Part shown: piece by piece, positions 17,201 to 24,786 of the stretch
Numbering within the stretch: position 1 is the first letter of the stretch
Layout of the letters: every line of letters starts with the position of its first letter
Source: an uncultured Candidatus Poseidoniales archaeon
GTDB taxonomy: Archaea; Thermoplasmatota; Poseidoniia; Poseidoniales; Poseidoniaceae
Direction of reading: 5' to 3'
Assembly (NCBI GenBank): GCA_905182635.1
Contig: CAJJCM010000066.1
Span: 1 to 34,196, forward strand
Length of the DNA: 34,196 bases
The notes under the pieces: model-generated
What the model was told of the DNA's origin: nothing
Database searches by the model: none
The model's input: the letters and a program-made list of their open reading frames with translations, nothing else
Translations under genes and position numbers: made by a program

Positions 17201-18774
17201 TTGTGAATTCAGGAATTGATGTTGGCCATCTTAAGGTTGAAATCGATGATTATGATGGTACAAGTGAACTGATTTTGGAAGGGCAATGGGTTTTGGAACG
17301 ACAAATTTCCGTTGACATCGAACCTCTTCGAGACATAGATGGGCCAATCCAAGGTGAACTTACCACGGGTTGGAACATGATTTCAGGGGAATCTGTCCAA
17401 CTGAATGCTACGATTAAGCATCTCATCAGCAACTCATCATACAACGGATATGTCTCAGTATTTTGGAGAGGCAAAGTTCAGAATGATTTCTTTTCGAGCA
17501 GTTTTTCTGCTGAAGTCATCGACGGTCAATTATCCACACAAATCCAAACGCCAATGGGCTCAGGGCTCTGGCACCAAACTGTATTGGAGATTTGGGACCC
17601 TTATGATGCAGAGAATCTTTTTTCTACCGATTTACCGAATATGAAATTGGATGGTCACGCTCCTGTTCTGCTCCCTTCAACGTTGACAAGTGGAGTATCT
17701 CGATACCATTTAGATAATGTAGAAATCGGCGTGAATATTGCTGAAGCAAATTCATGGTCAGATAACCTCACCCTAAATTGTCAGATTCAATCCTTGGACT
17801 TCGAATGGCCAATTCTTACGCTTAGCCGCGAATCATCAACCGTGTTCGATGGCAAAACTATGTTCAGTTTCATCTATAATTTTGCCGAGCAAGGAGACCC
17901 ATCTACCCTTTCCACACAATCGAACATCGCTTGTTGGGGAAGTGGAAGTGATGATGCGGGCTGGGTACTCTCCTCTGCGAATGGTAATTCCGCAAACGAC
18001 CCTTGGCTTATTTCCACCCTCAGCAATATTGGCCCTGATTTGGCGATCAGTTCTGTTGAATTCGAAGGCGAATCGAGTTCAGGTTCAACCTTGCGCATGG
18101 AGATGAAGATTTTTAGTTCCGGTGAAAGGATTGAAGTCCCATTTAACATCACTATCAGCATAGTTCAAGGCGAAGTTTCGACCATTGTCGGCCGTGAATC
18201 GGTACCCAGTATTGCAGAGAATACGGCGATAAACATTCGGACTACACTCACCGTCCCAAACGATGATTGGACACTTCTCATCGAAATCGATGCTGAACAA
18301 GAGATTTGGGAACTCAGTGAATTGAACAATATTTGGTCGAAAAATTATACCCAACAAAATGATGGGATGTCAACTGCTCTGATTGCCATCTCCGCAGGGG
18401 GAGGATTACTTGTTGTAATTGGAATCTCAGTCGTCTTGCTCCGTAAAAGAAGCGAAGATGAAACTTTCACTGCTGAGCCTTCACCCGCCAAAAAGCCATC
18501 CTCTGGCCCTCCTTCTCGCACAGGAAGTCCGAAGAAGGCCCCAACGAATCTCAAAGGTCCACCTCCAAAAATATCCGAGGTGGAACCTTCATCCGAAGTT
18601 GAAGCACTTGTGCCAACATCAAAGGTAGCAGAAGTTGGTGATTCGGTCTCCGATTATACCCAACTTCCAGGAGGCGGTGATTATCTATACGAGGGGAGCC
18701 AAACTTTCTACTCTGGTTTACTGTGTGGACGATGGAAACAAAATCCGGACAAATCCTTCACCCGGATGCAATAA
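14203..18774 (+). CDS. Giant Kelch-repeat/CARDB cell-surface protein with cytoplasmic tail
   Basis: With the start at 14203 the protein is 1523 aa and opens with a signal peptide (MDSRAFRR..VMMVIMLLTPLQMALTA). The track start at 14113 adds 30 residues before it and cannot be excluded. Residues about 70-400 hold Kelch repeats (VYDVLTDTW, RYNTNTDTW, IYNTSNDTW with following GG pairs), expected to form a beta-propeller. A long beta-rich ectodomain with many N-x-S/T sites follows. A CARDB-like domain lies at about 1275-1383 and a single membrane helix at about 1389-1412 (ALIAISAGGGLLVVIGISVVLL). The roughly 107-aa cytoplasmic tail is Pro/Lys-rich and ends in a compact aromatic motif (YLYEGSQTFYSG..CGRWKQ). 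Probable role: surface binding or adhesion with an internal contact through the tail. Divergent from the HEAT gene. Confidence 0.86.
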   Translation: MDSRAFRRVTPAIVMMVIMLLTPLQMALTAQEHPSTLEDSQVSSSLHMDLDFNESDGFIQRNITIEQATGEAVLDRPVISWQSTMSTGLIFTRTGACAVHLESSNEVLLMGGRVDPNPMQSNDEMETNLIEIYDVVNSSWSLSDGSMALTQMYFGCTVVGEKVYTIGDYHPFESPAIQSEGLVQIYNTSNDTWVEGTSMTSGKAVGLAGVDHVGDFIYAAGGVSLKDRSDTTNRLMRYNTNTDTWDQMANMSLARHSFALTEYHGKLYAIGGIATYFNPTLNQTVTAPTNHTEVYDVLTDTWVNHSVLPFEIAAYAATVHNDEIIISGGITGTGFNALSNDVHGYNPLTGAMSVHSQLPVNMYDHTITGTNGTIVYASGDRSSYRFSSWSTNYHDLSEFFDNPSTHDGWLTSDILDLRKTVRGTSSPVWLEFSGQTPVDTQLRLQYKIGNDLNLLGTTDWLPMGPQNSSQFFQVGNHSLMLVGQGNSFVQYRVQFNTTELNNWQIPNLDFVKIYSEESTFLGQPPSSLHPNAAPINLTTFHSSYAAASSYSLLLHSTNSDGYTLPSNNPAEITWDAETETFTIDDVDGLLKQSDVHVIELSSTSEGDEIKWSIAIEEGLPSDYLALEIQTHGLHETYYRSPDIINIENILDIHVIDYSSTFSSQGGPEVTTGEVFPDGVQIDVTVDHSFNSSATRLLYGLIEARLHVDVENSNFGWFNSTGEWFALQTGLETVTSYTLPNASSGPARMWLEARTQDDFILNVNPSSKEFVLSVDVPLQTSTSPSTGSYINEMPERNVEFEFYDVGGFSNNTLQAFVWIEALHDSNSDGLYSPDESIQTPLTTTNTGHVWLLNLTVNDTANSDHQMVHVTLEGTNFAGKNIRDAVLSPSNGLLSWMSRTPEKANVSLIESLFETTVGGAQRLEPNGQIGWKVIVEDSNNLTDIAQVRIELGNDETLGMRYNTNLDTCEQLDARIQVDFSCFATKENESYVIYFIGKVGWTFVNSGIDVGHLKVEIDDYDGTSELILEGQWVLERQISVDIEPLRDIDGPIQGELTTGWNMISGESVQLNATIKHLISNSSYNGYVSVFWRGKVQNDFFSSSFSAEVIDGQLSTQIQTPMGSGLWHQTVLEIWDPYDAENLFSTDLPNMKLDGHAPVLLPSTLTSGVSRYHLDNVEIGVNIAEANSWSDNLTLNCQIQSLDFEWPILTLSRESSTVFDGKTMFSFIYNFAEQGDPSTLSTQSNIACWGSGSDDAGWVLSSANGNSANDPWLISTLSNIGPDLAISSVEFEGESSSGSTLRMEMKIFSSGERIEVPFNITISIVQGEVSTIVGRESVPSIAENTAINIRTTLTVPNDDWTLLIEIDAEQEIWELSELNNIWSKNYTQQNDGMSTALIAISAGGGLLVVIGISVVLLRKRSEDETFTAEPSPAKKPSSGPPSRTGSPKKAPTNLKGPPPKISEVEPSSEVEALVPTSKVAEVGDSVSDYTQLPGGGDYLYEGSQTFYSGLLCGRWKQNPDKSFTRMQ

Positions 18775-18817
18775 TGTCAATGCTTAACTTCTTGAAGAGG
18801 GGCTGATTGTTCACTCT

Positions 18818-19396
18818 ATGGCGAGTGAGGATATCGAGGATATTCGACGCGTTCTTGCCATCTGCTTTCGAGACGGTGAAACACTCGGCGCATTAGATAT
18901 TGAACGAATACTTTCGTTTGACATGGAATGGATTGCACCGGATGAAGCTGAGAAAGTCGTTCAAGCACTGATTGGCAAAGGTTGGCTATCCGGTGAAGAA
19001 GATGCGCTCACACCAACCGTCTCCCTCACAGGTGTACAATCACCACTCGGATGGTTTCCTCGGCCTTCTCGATTACTTCATCCCGTCCATCCTGAAGACA
19101 AAAGACCTCGGCCGACTATAACTGAATCAATACCTGCATCAAGGCCAGTAGTGCCGGTAAAAAGCGGTACCATGCTGCACGTTTCAGATTCAGACGACCC
19201 TCGTGCCAAACGTACACAACGATTGTCGAAATTCATTTCAAAATCATCCGAAATATCACTTGATGAAGTTGAACGACGAGCGAAACGTAAGCAACAGGCA
19301 TTGGGCTATGTCAGCACTTGGATGTGCCTTGCATTGGTTGCTCGAGAACAGAATCTTTCAATGAAGGAAATCATTGACGCATTAACAACCCGTTGA
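18818..19396 (+). CDS. DUF2240-like archaeal protein
   Basis: A 192-aa cytoplasmic protein with an N-terminal winged-helix-like region (about 1-85: 'DIEDIRRVLAICFRDGETLGALDIERILSFDMEWIAPDEAEKVV' pattern), then 'PLGWFPRP', a charged linker, and a C-terminal helical bundle ('ALGYVSTWMCLALVAREQ'). This layout resembles the archaeal DUF2240 family of unknown function; I make the assignment from memory of the pattern, not a search. It follows the giant surface protein by 43 bp and may be cotranscribed. Its TGA stop abuts the reverse TGA of the RND exporter in the palindrome TGATCA. Confidence 0.6.
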   Translation: MASEDIEDIRRVLAICFRDGETLGALDIERILSFDMEWIAPDEAEKVVQALIGKGWLSGEEDALTPTVSLTGVQSPLGWFPRPSRLLHPVHPEDKRPRPTITESIPASRPVVPVKSGTMLHVSDSDDPRAKRTQRLSKFISKSSEISLDEVERRAKRKQQALGYVSTWMCLALVAREQNLSMKEIIDALTTR

Positions 19397-21988
19397 TCAT
19401 CCTTCGCTGGTCGCTCGCTCATCTGTTTCAAGAACCTCTTCTTTATTCCGTGCAGAAAGTTCAATCAAAACTGGCAACAGAAGCAATGCCAGTAACAAGG
19501 AAAAGAAGACCGTGACCGCAGTAATCAATCCGAAGTCTTGGATGACTGGCATAGGTGAAAACATGAGCACAAGGAATCCGAAAGCAGTGGTGAGTGCACT
19601 CATAATCAATGCAACACCTGTCGTCGAAAGAGCGGCACGTAAAGCCTCCCAATGCGTTTTTCTGCGTGCGAGTTCGACTTCAATTCGCCGCCACATATGA
19701 ATCGAGTAGTCGATTCCGATACCAATGGTCAAAGCTGTAACCATCACCGTCAAAACATTCCATTTCAAACCGAGTATAAACATCGAGCCAGCGACCCAAA
19801 GCGAAGCAAGGGCAACCGGTAAGAGCACTGCTACCGCTGGAACAACACGACGTGTCAAAACCAATAAGACCAGCATTGATACAAAGAGCGATATCGCTGT
19901 TGATTTGATTTGGGATGTATTCAAACCATCGATCACAGTTTGCAAAATAACAAGGTCACCGGTCACATACAGGTTAGCATGGTTTTCGAGGTTATTGCGA
20001 AGAGTACCTGGTTCTGAAGTGCTACCAAGTTGTTCTTCGATGTTATCGATGACGATCGTTGATTGTGCGGATGTCGATGCTTCGACACGGACTTCATTTC
20101 TGAAATACTTAATATTTCCATCATCCATAGAGACCGTTTGTTCGATTCGTTGCGCCCATGTTTCACCAGTCAAAACATCAGCAACAGTTTGGTTGCTCGA
20201 AAGTTCAGAAAATACTGAATTCAAGTTTATCTCAATTGAGTCATTCATGACATAAACATCACCTGCAAAGACTTCAAGGTTGTGAAAATCGCCAAAAGAT
20301 GAGTTACGTAAAATAGCATCTCGCACAACAACATAAGGCCCTTCGTAGGAAGGTGAAGCAGGTGCATTGTCAGTACCTACAACATCGTGGTTCGTTTCCA
20401 AGTCAATATGTAAGCCTCTTAATTCATTCAGCATCAATGAATCCCCAGGAATACTCGAAGAAGCATTCAGAGGTTCGAACAGAATGTAAATCAATTTCCA
20501 ACCAGCACTGTCGTAACTTGATGCCATATCTTCTCGGACTTGCATGATTTCCATATCCGGGTCGACAAAGTCTGCGAGGTCGAAATCAGTTTCAAGTGAG
20601 GTTGCACCAAAGATTGAGATACCAGAAATCAAAATAGTCACCAGAATGACTGTAACTTGCTGCTTTTGCTGAATACCGACGATACTACCAACAAGACGTG
20701 GCATGGTTATTGCTTGAGCCAGTTGCGCACTTGAGACCTTCTTACGGACGACATGGAGTGCACCGACCACAACAGTCGAAGAAACAAAAGCACACAGAAC
20801 TCCAAATGCAAGAGCATAACCAAAAGTCGCTAATGGTGGTAATGGAGAAATAATGTTGGCCAAAAATGCGGCCACGGTGGTTACAACTGCTAAAGAGAGT
20901 GGTATAGAGAGTCGGGCACAAGCACGTAGCCACGCTTCTGCAGAATCTTCTGTCTCTTTGCGAATGGCAGAAAATGCTCGCTGTAAATGGATTGCATAAT
21001 CGATACCGAGCCCGAGTACCAGTGGTGCAACAGCCACTTCAAGGGCGGTAAACCGGACCCCGACGAGATTCAAAATACCATAGGTCCAAATTAGAGCAAA
21101 GGATAAGCCGATAAGTGGGAATGCAACATCGTTAAGTGATCTAAAAGCAATGGCTAGAAGAATGACGACGACTAATAAGGCGAGGATGACCAACAAGGCC
21201 AAATTATCAAATGTTCCTTGGTCGATGTCATATGAAATGAGGTCCAGTGAGGCTACACCGTAATTCAGATCTGAAGATTCTGAAAGTTTAGAAAATTCCA
21301 TTCGGAATTGGTCTTGGATAATTTTTCGCTTATCTTCTTCCAAATCAGGGTCGATTTCTAAGACCCAGAGTGTGGAAGTGGCAGTTGGAGCACCATCACC
21401 CGTCCCATTCTTGAGATACGTACAACTCGAATCTATATTCAAATCACTGTGAAGGAGCCCTGCAGATGCATAACGTGCAGCAGAAAGGAGTTGGTCGTCA
21501 GCCGTCAGCGAACAAACTGTATCCTCTTCAAAGAGAAGGTCGAGTATTTCGGTCCATGATTGAACAGAATCCAATGAGGTGCCATTGGCTTCCTCATCGA
21601 GAGCCAATTGTACAATTCCAGGTGCAGCGGTCCAAACTGCAACAGCATCCTGACGCTTGGATGATTCATTTCGCATGTGCTCAAGATGTTCATTCATAGT
21701 TTGCATATGTTCTATAGAAAGGATGTTAGATTCGTCATCGGCTGTAACATGGACGAAGAGTGGTCTTGCTTCATTCGGAAAATATTGATGGATTCTATCA
21801 TGCGCATCACTTGATTCTGAATCCGGTGCAAAATCAGCAAGGTCTGTATTGAATGTTGGGGGAGAGGTGACAAGATGCACACTCAATGCTACTGTAAACA
21901 AGAAGACGACCACGAGTAACACGGGAGCTATACGTTGGAACGAGTGGGACCAACTGGCCATTCGTGTCTCTAACGAACCAGTATCCAT
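19397..21988 (-). CDS. RND superfamily exporter (MMPL/SSD type)
   Basis: The 863-aa protein has two MMPL/patched-like halves. Each has one helix, a large external loop, then a bundle of five helices. The family's TM4 signature appears twice: LGLGIDYAIHLQRA in the first half and IGIGIDYSIHMWRR in the second, with the proton-relay Asp in place. A membrane helix lies at residues 22-44, and the C-terminal tail is charged (RNKEEVLETDERATSEG). Family members use the proton gradient to move lipids, hydrophobic compounds or envelope components outward; the substrate is unknown. No Shine-Dalgarno is evident, so the transcript may be leaderless. A second, different RND protein lies at the window end. 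Confidence 0.92.
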   Translation of the reverse strand: MDTGSLETRMASWSHSFQRIAPVLLVVVFLFTVALSVHLVTSPPTFNTDLADFAPDSESSDAHDRIHQYFPNEARPLFVHVTADDESNILSIEHMQTMNEHLEHMRNESSKRQDAVAVWTAAPGIVQLALDEEANGTSLDSVQSWTEILDLLFEEDTVCSLTADDQLLSAARYASAGLLHSDLNIDSSCTYLKNGTGDGAPTATSTLWVLEIDPDLEEDKRKIIQDQFRMEFSKLSESSDLNYGVASLDLISYDIDQGTFDNLALLVILALLVVVILLAIAFRSLNDVAFPLIGLSFALIWTYGILNLVGVRFTALEVAVAPLVLGLGIDYAIHLQRAFSAIRKETEDSAEAWLRACARLSIPLSLAVVTTVAAFLANIISPLPPLATFGYALAFGVLCAFVSSTVVVGALHVVRKKVSSAQLAQAITMPRLVGSIVGIQQKQQVTVILVTILISGISIFGATSLETDFDLADFVDPDMEIMQVREDMASSYDSAGWKLIYILFEPLNASSSIPGDSLMLNELRGLHIDLETNHDVVGTDNAPASPSYEGPYVVVRDAILRNSSFGDFHNLEVFAGDVYVMNDSIEINLNSVFSELSSNQTVADVLTGETWAQRIEQTVSMDDGNIKYFRNEVRVEASTSAQSTIVIDNIEEQLGSTSEPGTLRNNLENHANLYVTGDLVILQTVIDGLNTSQIKSTAISLFVSMLVLLVLTRRVVPAVAVLLPVALASLWVAGSMFILGLKWNVLTVMVTALTIGIGIDYSIHMWRRIEVELARRKTHWEALRAALSTTGVALIMSALTTAFGFLVLMFSPMPVIQDFGLITAVTVFFSLLLALLLLPVLIELSARNKEEVLETDERATSEG

Positions 21989-22153
21989 TGTTCTTGCGAG
22001 GTAAAGGCACTAAAAAAGAGACGGGGTGGATTCCCTCAAATAAGTGGCTTTCTGAGTTTTTTCAGATCTACTCGTTGCAGTTTTCAACATAATTTCAAGG
22101 ACGAGAGAGGGAGAAGGTTCAAAACAAAGGGGTAGGTCGCAAGAACGATTGCA

Positions 22154-22411
22154 ATGCCTGTTAAAGTCCTCCTCAATGAAAAGAATGAACTGCGCATGCG
22201 CGTGATTGGTGAAAGCCATACCGCTTTGCAAATGCTTCGAGAACGCCTTAACAACAGCAGTAAGGTAGAATATGCAAACTATTTCCCAGGCCATCCGGAA
22301 TTGGATGACCCTGAATTTTATATTCGAACCATTGGAAAGAACGCATCTGACAAGATCTTGAAGGAGATTGTATCAGGACTTGCAAGTGAATTCTCCAGCA
22401 TCAGCCTCTGA
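22154..22411 (+). CDS. rpoL: DNA-directed RNA polymerase subunit L (Rpo11)
   Basis: The 85-aa protein matches archaeal RpoL/eukaryotic Rpb11. It has the ELRMRVIGESHTALQMLRERL start, a YANYFPGHP core with the conserved HP, and a C-terminal amphipathic helix (ILKEIVSGL). Together with RpoD it forms the assembly platform of the polymerase, equivalent to the bacterial alpha dimer. The start ATG at 22154 has no clear ribosome-binding site. It is followed by truD with a 13-bp gap, so the two are probably one operon. Confidence 0.92.
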   Translation: MPVKVLLNEKNELRMRVIGESHTALQMLRERLNNSSKVEYANYFPGHPELDDPEFYIRTIGKNASDKILKEIVSGLASEFSSISL

Positions 22412-22424
22412 ATGGGGTATTCCG

Positions 22425-23828
22425 ATGACCACATGGACGGATTCTCTCGCAGAATCCATTGGACTTGACGGCTATGCAACTGATACACAAGGTATCGGTG
22501 GTGTCTTGAAAGCAAGAGTAGCTGACTTTCGAGTTGAAGAGATTTCAACCCCAGTTCATCTTGATAACCGTGGTCGATTTACTGTAGCTCGAATCATGCT
22601 GACGAATTGGGAAACCAATCGATTCTGTAATACATTGGCAAAAGCACTCTCCATCCCTCGTAATCGTATCTTTTTTGCTGGAACAAAAGACAAGCGAGCA
22701 GTGACGCAACAATTGTTTGTAATCGATGCCCCACAAGCCAAGGTTACTGCTGTTGAAATCCCAGATGTTGAAATTGAAGTACTTGGCCGAACCCACCAGA
22801 AAATAGGATTCGGTAACCACCGTGGAAATCGATTTACAATTGTCATACGAGGCTGTGCTCACGAAGATGGCACACCAATGGACGTTGAAGATGCCTTGCA
22901 AGAAGTCGAAAAGATTCAAAAAGAAATGGCATCGAAATTAGGAGAGGATACCTTTCCGAATTGGATTGGACCTCAACGGTTTGGTGCAGGTCGTCCCGTC
23001 ACTGCAGAAGTCGGCCGTCATGTGATTTCAGAAAATTGGAAAGAGGCAGCCCTTACCTACATCGCCATGGCTGGTGAATCAGAAAACTCAGATGTTGCGG
23101 CATTCAGAAAACATGTTCGAGACAATGGCCCAACTCTAGAAGGACTTGAATTGGCGCCGAAGTGGCTTGGGTTTGAACGCAAGATGGTTGAGCATCTACT
23201 TCACCGCCCTGAAGATTACATTGGAGCGTTCCGCAAACTACCTGGGAACTTACAATTGATGACAGTTCATGCATTACAGTCCGTAGTGTTCAACAAATCA
23301 CTCCATTCACGACTCGCAGCAAATCATCCGATTAGTTCCCCTGTAGCAGGAGATTTTGTCGGACGTATTGATGAAAAGGGACAATTAGATGCACCAAGTT
23401 GTGTCCTTGTTGAAGAACGAACCCTTCCACGAATTATTCGTAATTGCCAACTTGGCCGCCTTGCACCCACAGGTCCATTACCCGGAAGTGAAGTTAAAAC
23501 ATGTGAAGGTTTGACTGGCGATATCGAAAAAGAAATTATTCACGCCATGGGTTTGACAGATGTCAGTTGGGAAATTGAGGCTATACCTCGACTCTCAACA
23601 AGAGGAACTCGAAGATCGTTGGTTACCAATTTCAAAGAAATGAGTGTTGACAGTGTACCTCTTGCCGATGATGATTCAATGGGTGAGCGATGGAAGGCAG
23701 GACCCATTGATAACAGTCGCTGGCACCCTGAAGGCGCCTGTATCCGATTCAGGTTCATCCTTTCTTCTGGAAGCTACGCAACGACCTTGTTAAGAGAATT
23801 CATGCGATGCCCACTGCATCAATTGTGA
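22425..23828 (+). CDS. truD: tRNA pseudouridine synthase TruD/Pus7
   Basis: Makes pseudouridine 13 in tRNA. The catalytic motif FFAGTKDKRAVT has the Asp nucleophile at residue 89, counted from the ATG at 22425. Other family signatures are NRFTIVIRG and NWIGPQRFG, followed by the long TRUD insertion domain and the C-terminal FRFILSSGSYATTLLREFMR. The length (467 aa) fits archaeal TruD, which is longer than bacterial ones. The ORF track's start at 22368 overlaps rpoL; 22425 is chosen because it follows the rpoL stop and gives a normal N-terminus. With truB, it is the second pseudouridine synthase in this window. Confidence 0.93.
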   Translation: MTTWTDSLAESIGLDGYATDTQGIGGVLKARVADFRVEEISTPVHLDNRGRFTVARIMLTNWETNRFCNTLAKALSIPRNRIFFAGTKDKRAVTQQLFVIDAPQAKVTAVEIPDVEIEVLGRTHQKIGFGNHRGNRFTIVIRGCAHEDGTPMDVEDALQEVEKIQKEMASKLGEDTFPNWIGPQRFGAGRPVTAEVGRHVISENWKEAALTYIAMAGESENSDVAAFRKHVRDNGPTLEGLELAPKWLGFERKMVEHLLHRPEDYIGAFRKLPGNLQLMTVHALQSVVFNKSLHSRLAANHPISSPVAGDFVGRIDEKGQLDAPSCVLVEERTLPRIIRNCQLGRLAPTGPLPGSEVKTCEGLTGDIEKEIIHAMGLTDVSWEIEAIPRLSTRGTRRSLVTNFKEMSVDSVPLADDDSMGERWKAGPIDNSRWHPEGACIRFRFILSSGSYATTLLREFMRCPLHQL

Positions 23829-23835
23829 GTAGAAC

Positions 23836-24108
23836 TCAAAGAAGGCCCATCGAAAGCACTTCGATTTCACCGACACCTGGGATTTCAGAAATTTTTCCTT
23901 CCAAAGCATCTGCAAGACCCTCGCCGTCGTTCATCACCACATGGATTTGAACAAACTTGAGTCCAAAAGCCAGAGGCTTTACTTCAACGGATTGAATGTT
24001 GTAAATTTCGTCACTGAGTCCTTGAACTGCTGCTGCGATTGCATCAGAGTCTACATTTTCAGTATCCGCATCGGGATTGAGTTTGTATGTCATTGCAACC
24101 ATACCCAT
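23836..24108 (-). CDS. Translation elongation factor aEF-1beta
   Basis: A nucleotide-exchange factor for aEF-1alpha. The 90-aa protein begins MGMVAMTYKLNPD, has the conserved KPLAFGLKFVQIHVVMND core and ends with a GVGEIEVLSMGLL strand, all typical of archaeal EF-1beta. A strong ribosome-binding site, GAGGTGATTCT, overlaps the stop codon of the upstream zinc-ribbon gene, giving a 9-nt gap. This zinc-ribbon/EF-1beta pairing is widespread in archaea. Confidence 0.95.
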   Translation of the reverse strand: MGMVAMTYKLNPDADTENVDSDAIAAAVQGLSDEIYNIQSVEVKPLAFGLKFVQIHVVMNDGEGLADALEGKISEIPGVGEIEVLSMGLL

Positions 24109-24117
24109 AGAATCACC

Positions 24118-24285
24118 TCAGGGCCCCTGGTATTGGCAACTTGGGCAGGTGTAGAGCACACCTTGATTGCGGCAACGAGGACTACGTCCGATAGCAGTGC
24201 CGCATCCAGGGCATGGGAATGAAGTTGAACCAGTTTCCACGAGTGGAATACCGGACGATGTGCAATTGGCTGCTCTTTCAGTCAT
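24118..24285 (-). CDS. HVO_2753-like zinc-ribbon protein, 55 aa (below ORF-track size)
   Basis: Read directly from the sequence: MTERAANCTSSGIPL..FPCPGCGTAIG..PRCRNQG..YTCPSCQYQGP. It matches the small zinc-finger family (HVO_2753 type) that sits just upstream of aEF-1beta in many archaea and ends in the same CPxCGFxGP-like tail. In the known family there are four Cys pairs and two zinc sites. Here only CPGC (25, 28) and CPSC (47, 50) are intact, with single cysteines left at 8 and 38, so one site is probably lost. A GAGGA(C) ribosome-binding site lies about 9 bases before the ATG at 24285. The Haloferax member affects swarming and biofilm; the function here is unknown. Confidence 0.85.
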   Translation of the reverse strand: MTERAANCTSSGIPLVETGSTSFPCPGCGTAIGRSPRCRNQGVLYTCPSCQYQGP

Positions 24286-24411
24286 AATAGGTCCTCAGGA
24301 ACAAATGGCCCACGCCCTCCCCTTCTTTATGGTTGCGTGCTGAATCGCCTCACTTTGGTGATGAAAAGCGTTGTTAGGTCTCCGCCATCAATGTCAACAT
24401 ATCTTAGCATC

Positions 24412-24756
24412 TCAGCGGCCAAGAACATTCAAGCGACCATTTCGACCTGTGCTCACAACAAGTTCGCCCTTTCTTTCACGACACCATCCTGATTCAAGAA
24501 CAAGAATGTCACCAACTTGCACGCGTTGTATTTGGTCACCCCATAAAACAAGACCAACGATGCCAGTTTCATCTCGGCCACATGCTGCTGCAACTGGGCC
24601 CACATAGTGCTCTGAATAGACCATCCGACGAGGATAGATTCGAAGCAGAACAATCTCGAGCCGATGAACTGGCTGGTTCGCTTGAAGGTCCGTGATTTTT
24701 TGACGGCTACTCGTTGTTTTCTTCCTCGTATGCTGCGCTATAGGTTTTTGTTCCAT
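24412..24756 (-). CDS. OB-fold single-strand nucleic-acid-binding protein (RPA/SOSS-B-like)
   Basis: The 114-aa protein has a basic N-terminus (QHTRKKTTSSRQK), then an OB-fold pattern of RPA and SOSS-B type. This is KITDLQANQPVHRLEIVLLRIYPRR, then CGRDETGIVGLVLWGDQIQRVQVGDILVLESG, ending STGRNGRLNVLG. The 'DETG.i.l.lWgdq' stretch and 'v.vGD.l.l.sG' turn are characteristic of single-stranded-DNA-binding OB-folds. Likely roles are DNA repair or replication, or RNA binding. It lies 30 bp after rlmE, with a hairpin over its ribosome-binding site that may control translation. Confidence 0.78.
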   Translation of the reverse strand: MEQKPIAQHTRKKTTSSRQKITDLQANQPVHRLEIVLLRIYPRRMVYSEHYVGPVAAACGRDETGIVGLVLWGDQIQRVQVGDILVLESGWCRERKGELVVSTGRNGRLNVLGR

Positions 24757-24774
24757 GAGGTGGAATTCACCTCA
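24756..24774 (-). promoter_or_regulatory. Hairpin sequestering the Shine-Dalgarno of the OB-fold gene
   Basis: On the minus strand TGAGGTG-AATTC-CACCTCA forms a 7-bp stem with a 5-nt loop. The 5' arm contains GAGGTG, the best ribosome-binding sequence for the gene, and the 3' arm ends on the A of its ATG. The folded form would hide both the ribosome-binding site and the start. The fold is seen directly; regulation is inference. Confidence 0.5.
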
Positions 24775-24786
24775 ATGCACATCAAT

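Noticed and set aside
22062-22077. TCTGA-gttttt-TCAGA mini-hairpin before rpoL
   Set aside because: Only five base pairs with the T-run in the loop; not a convincing terminator.
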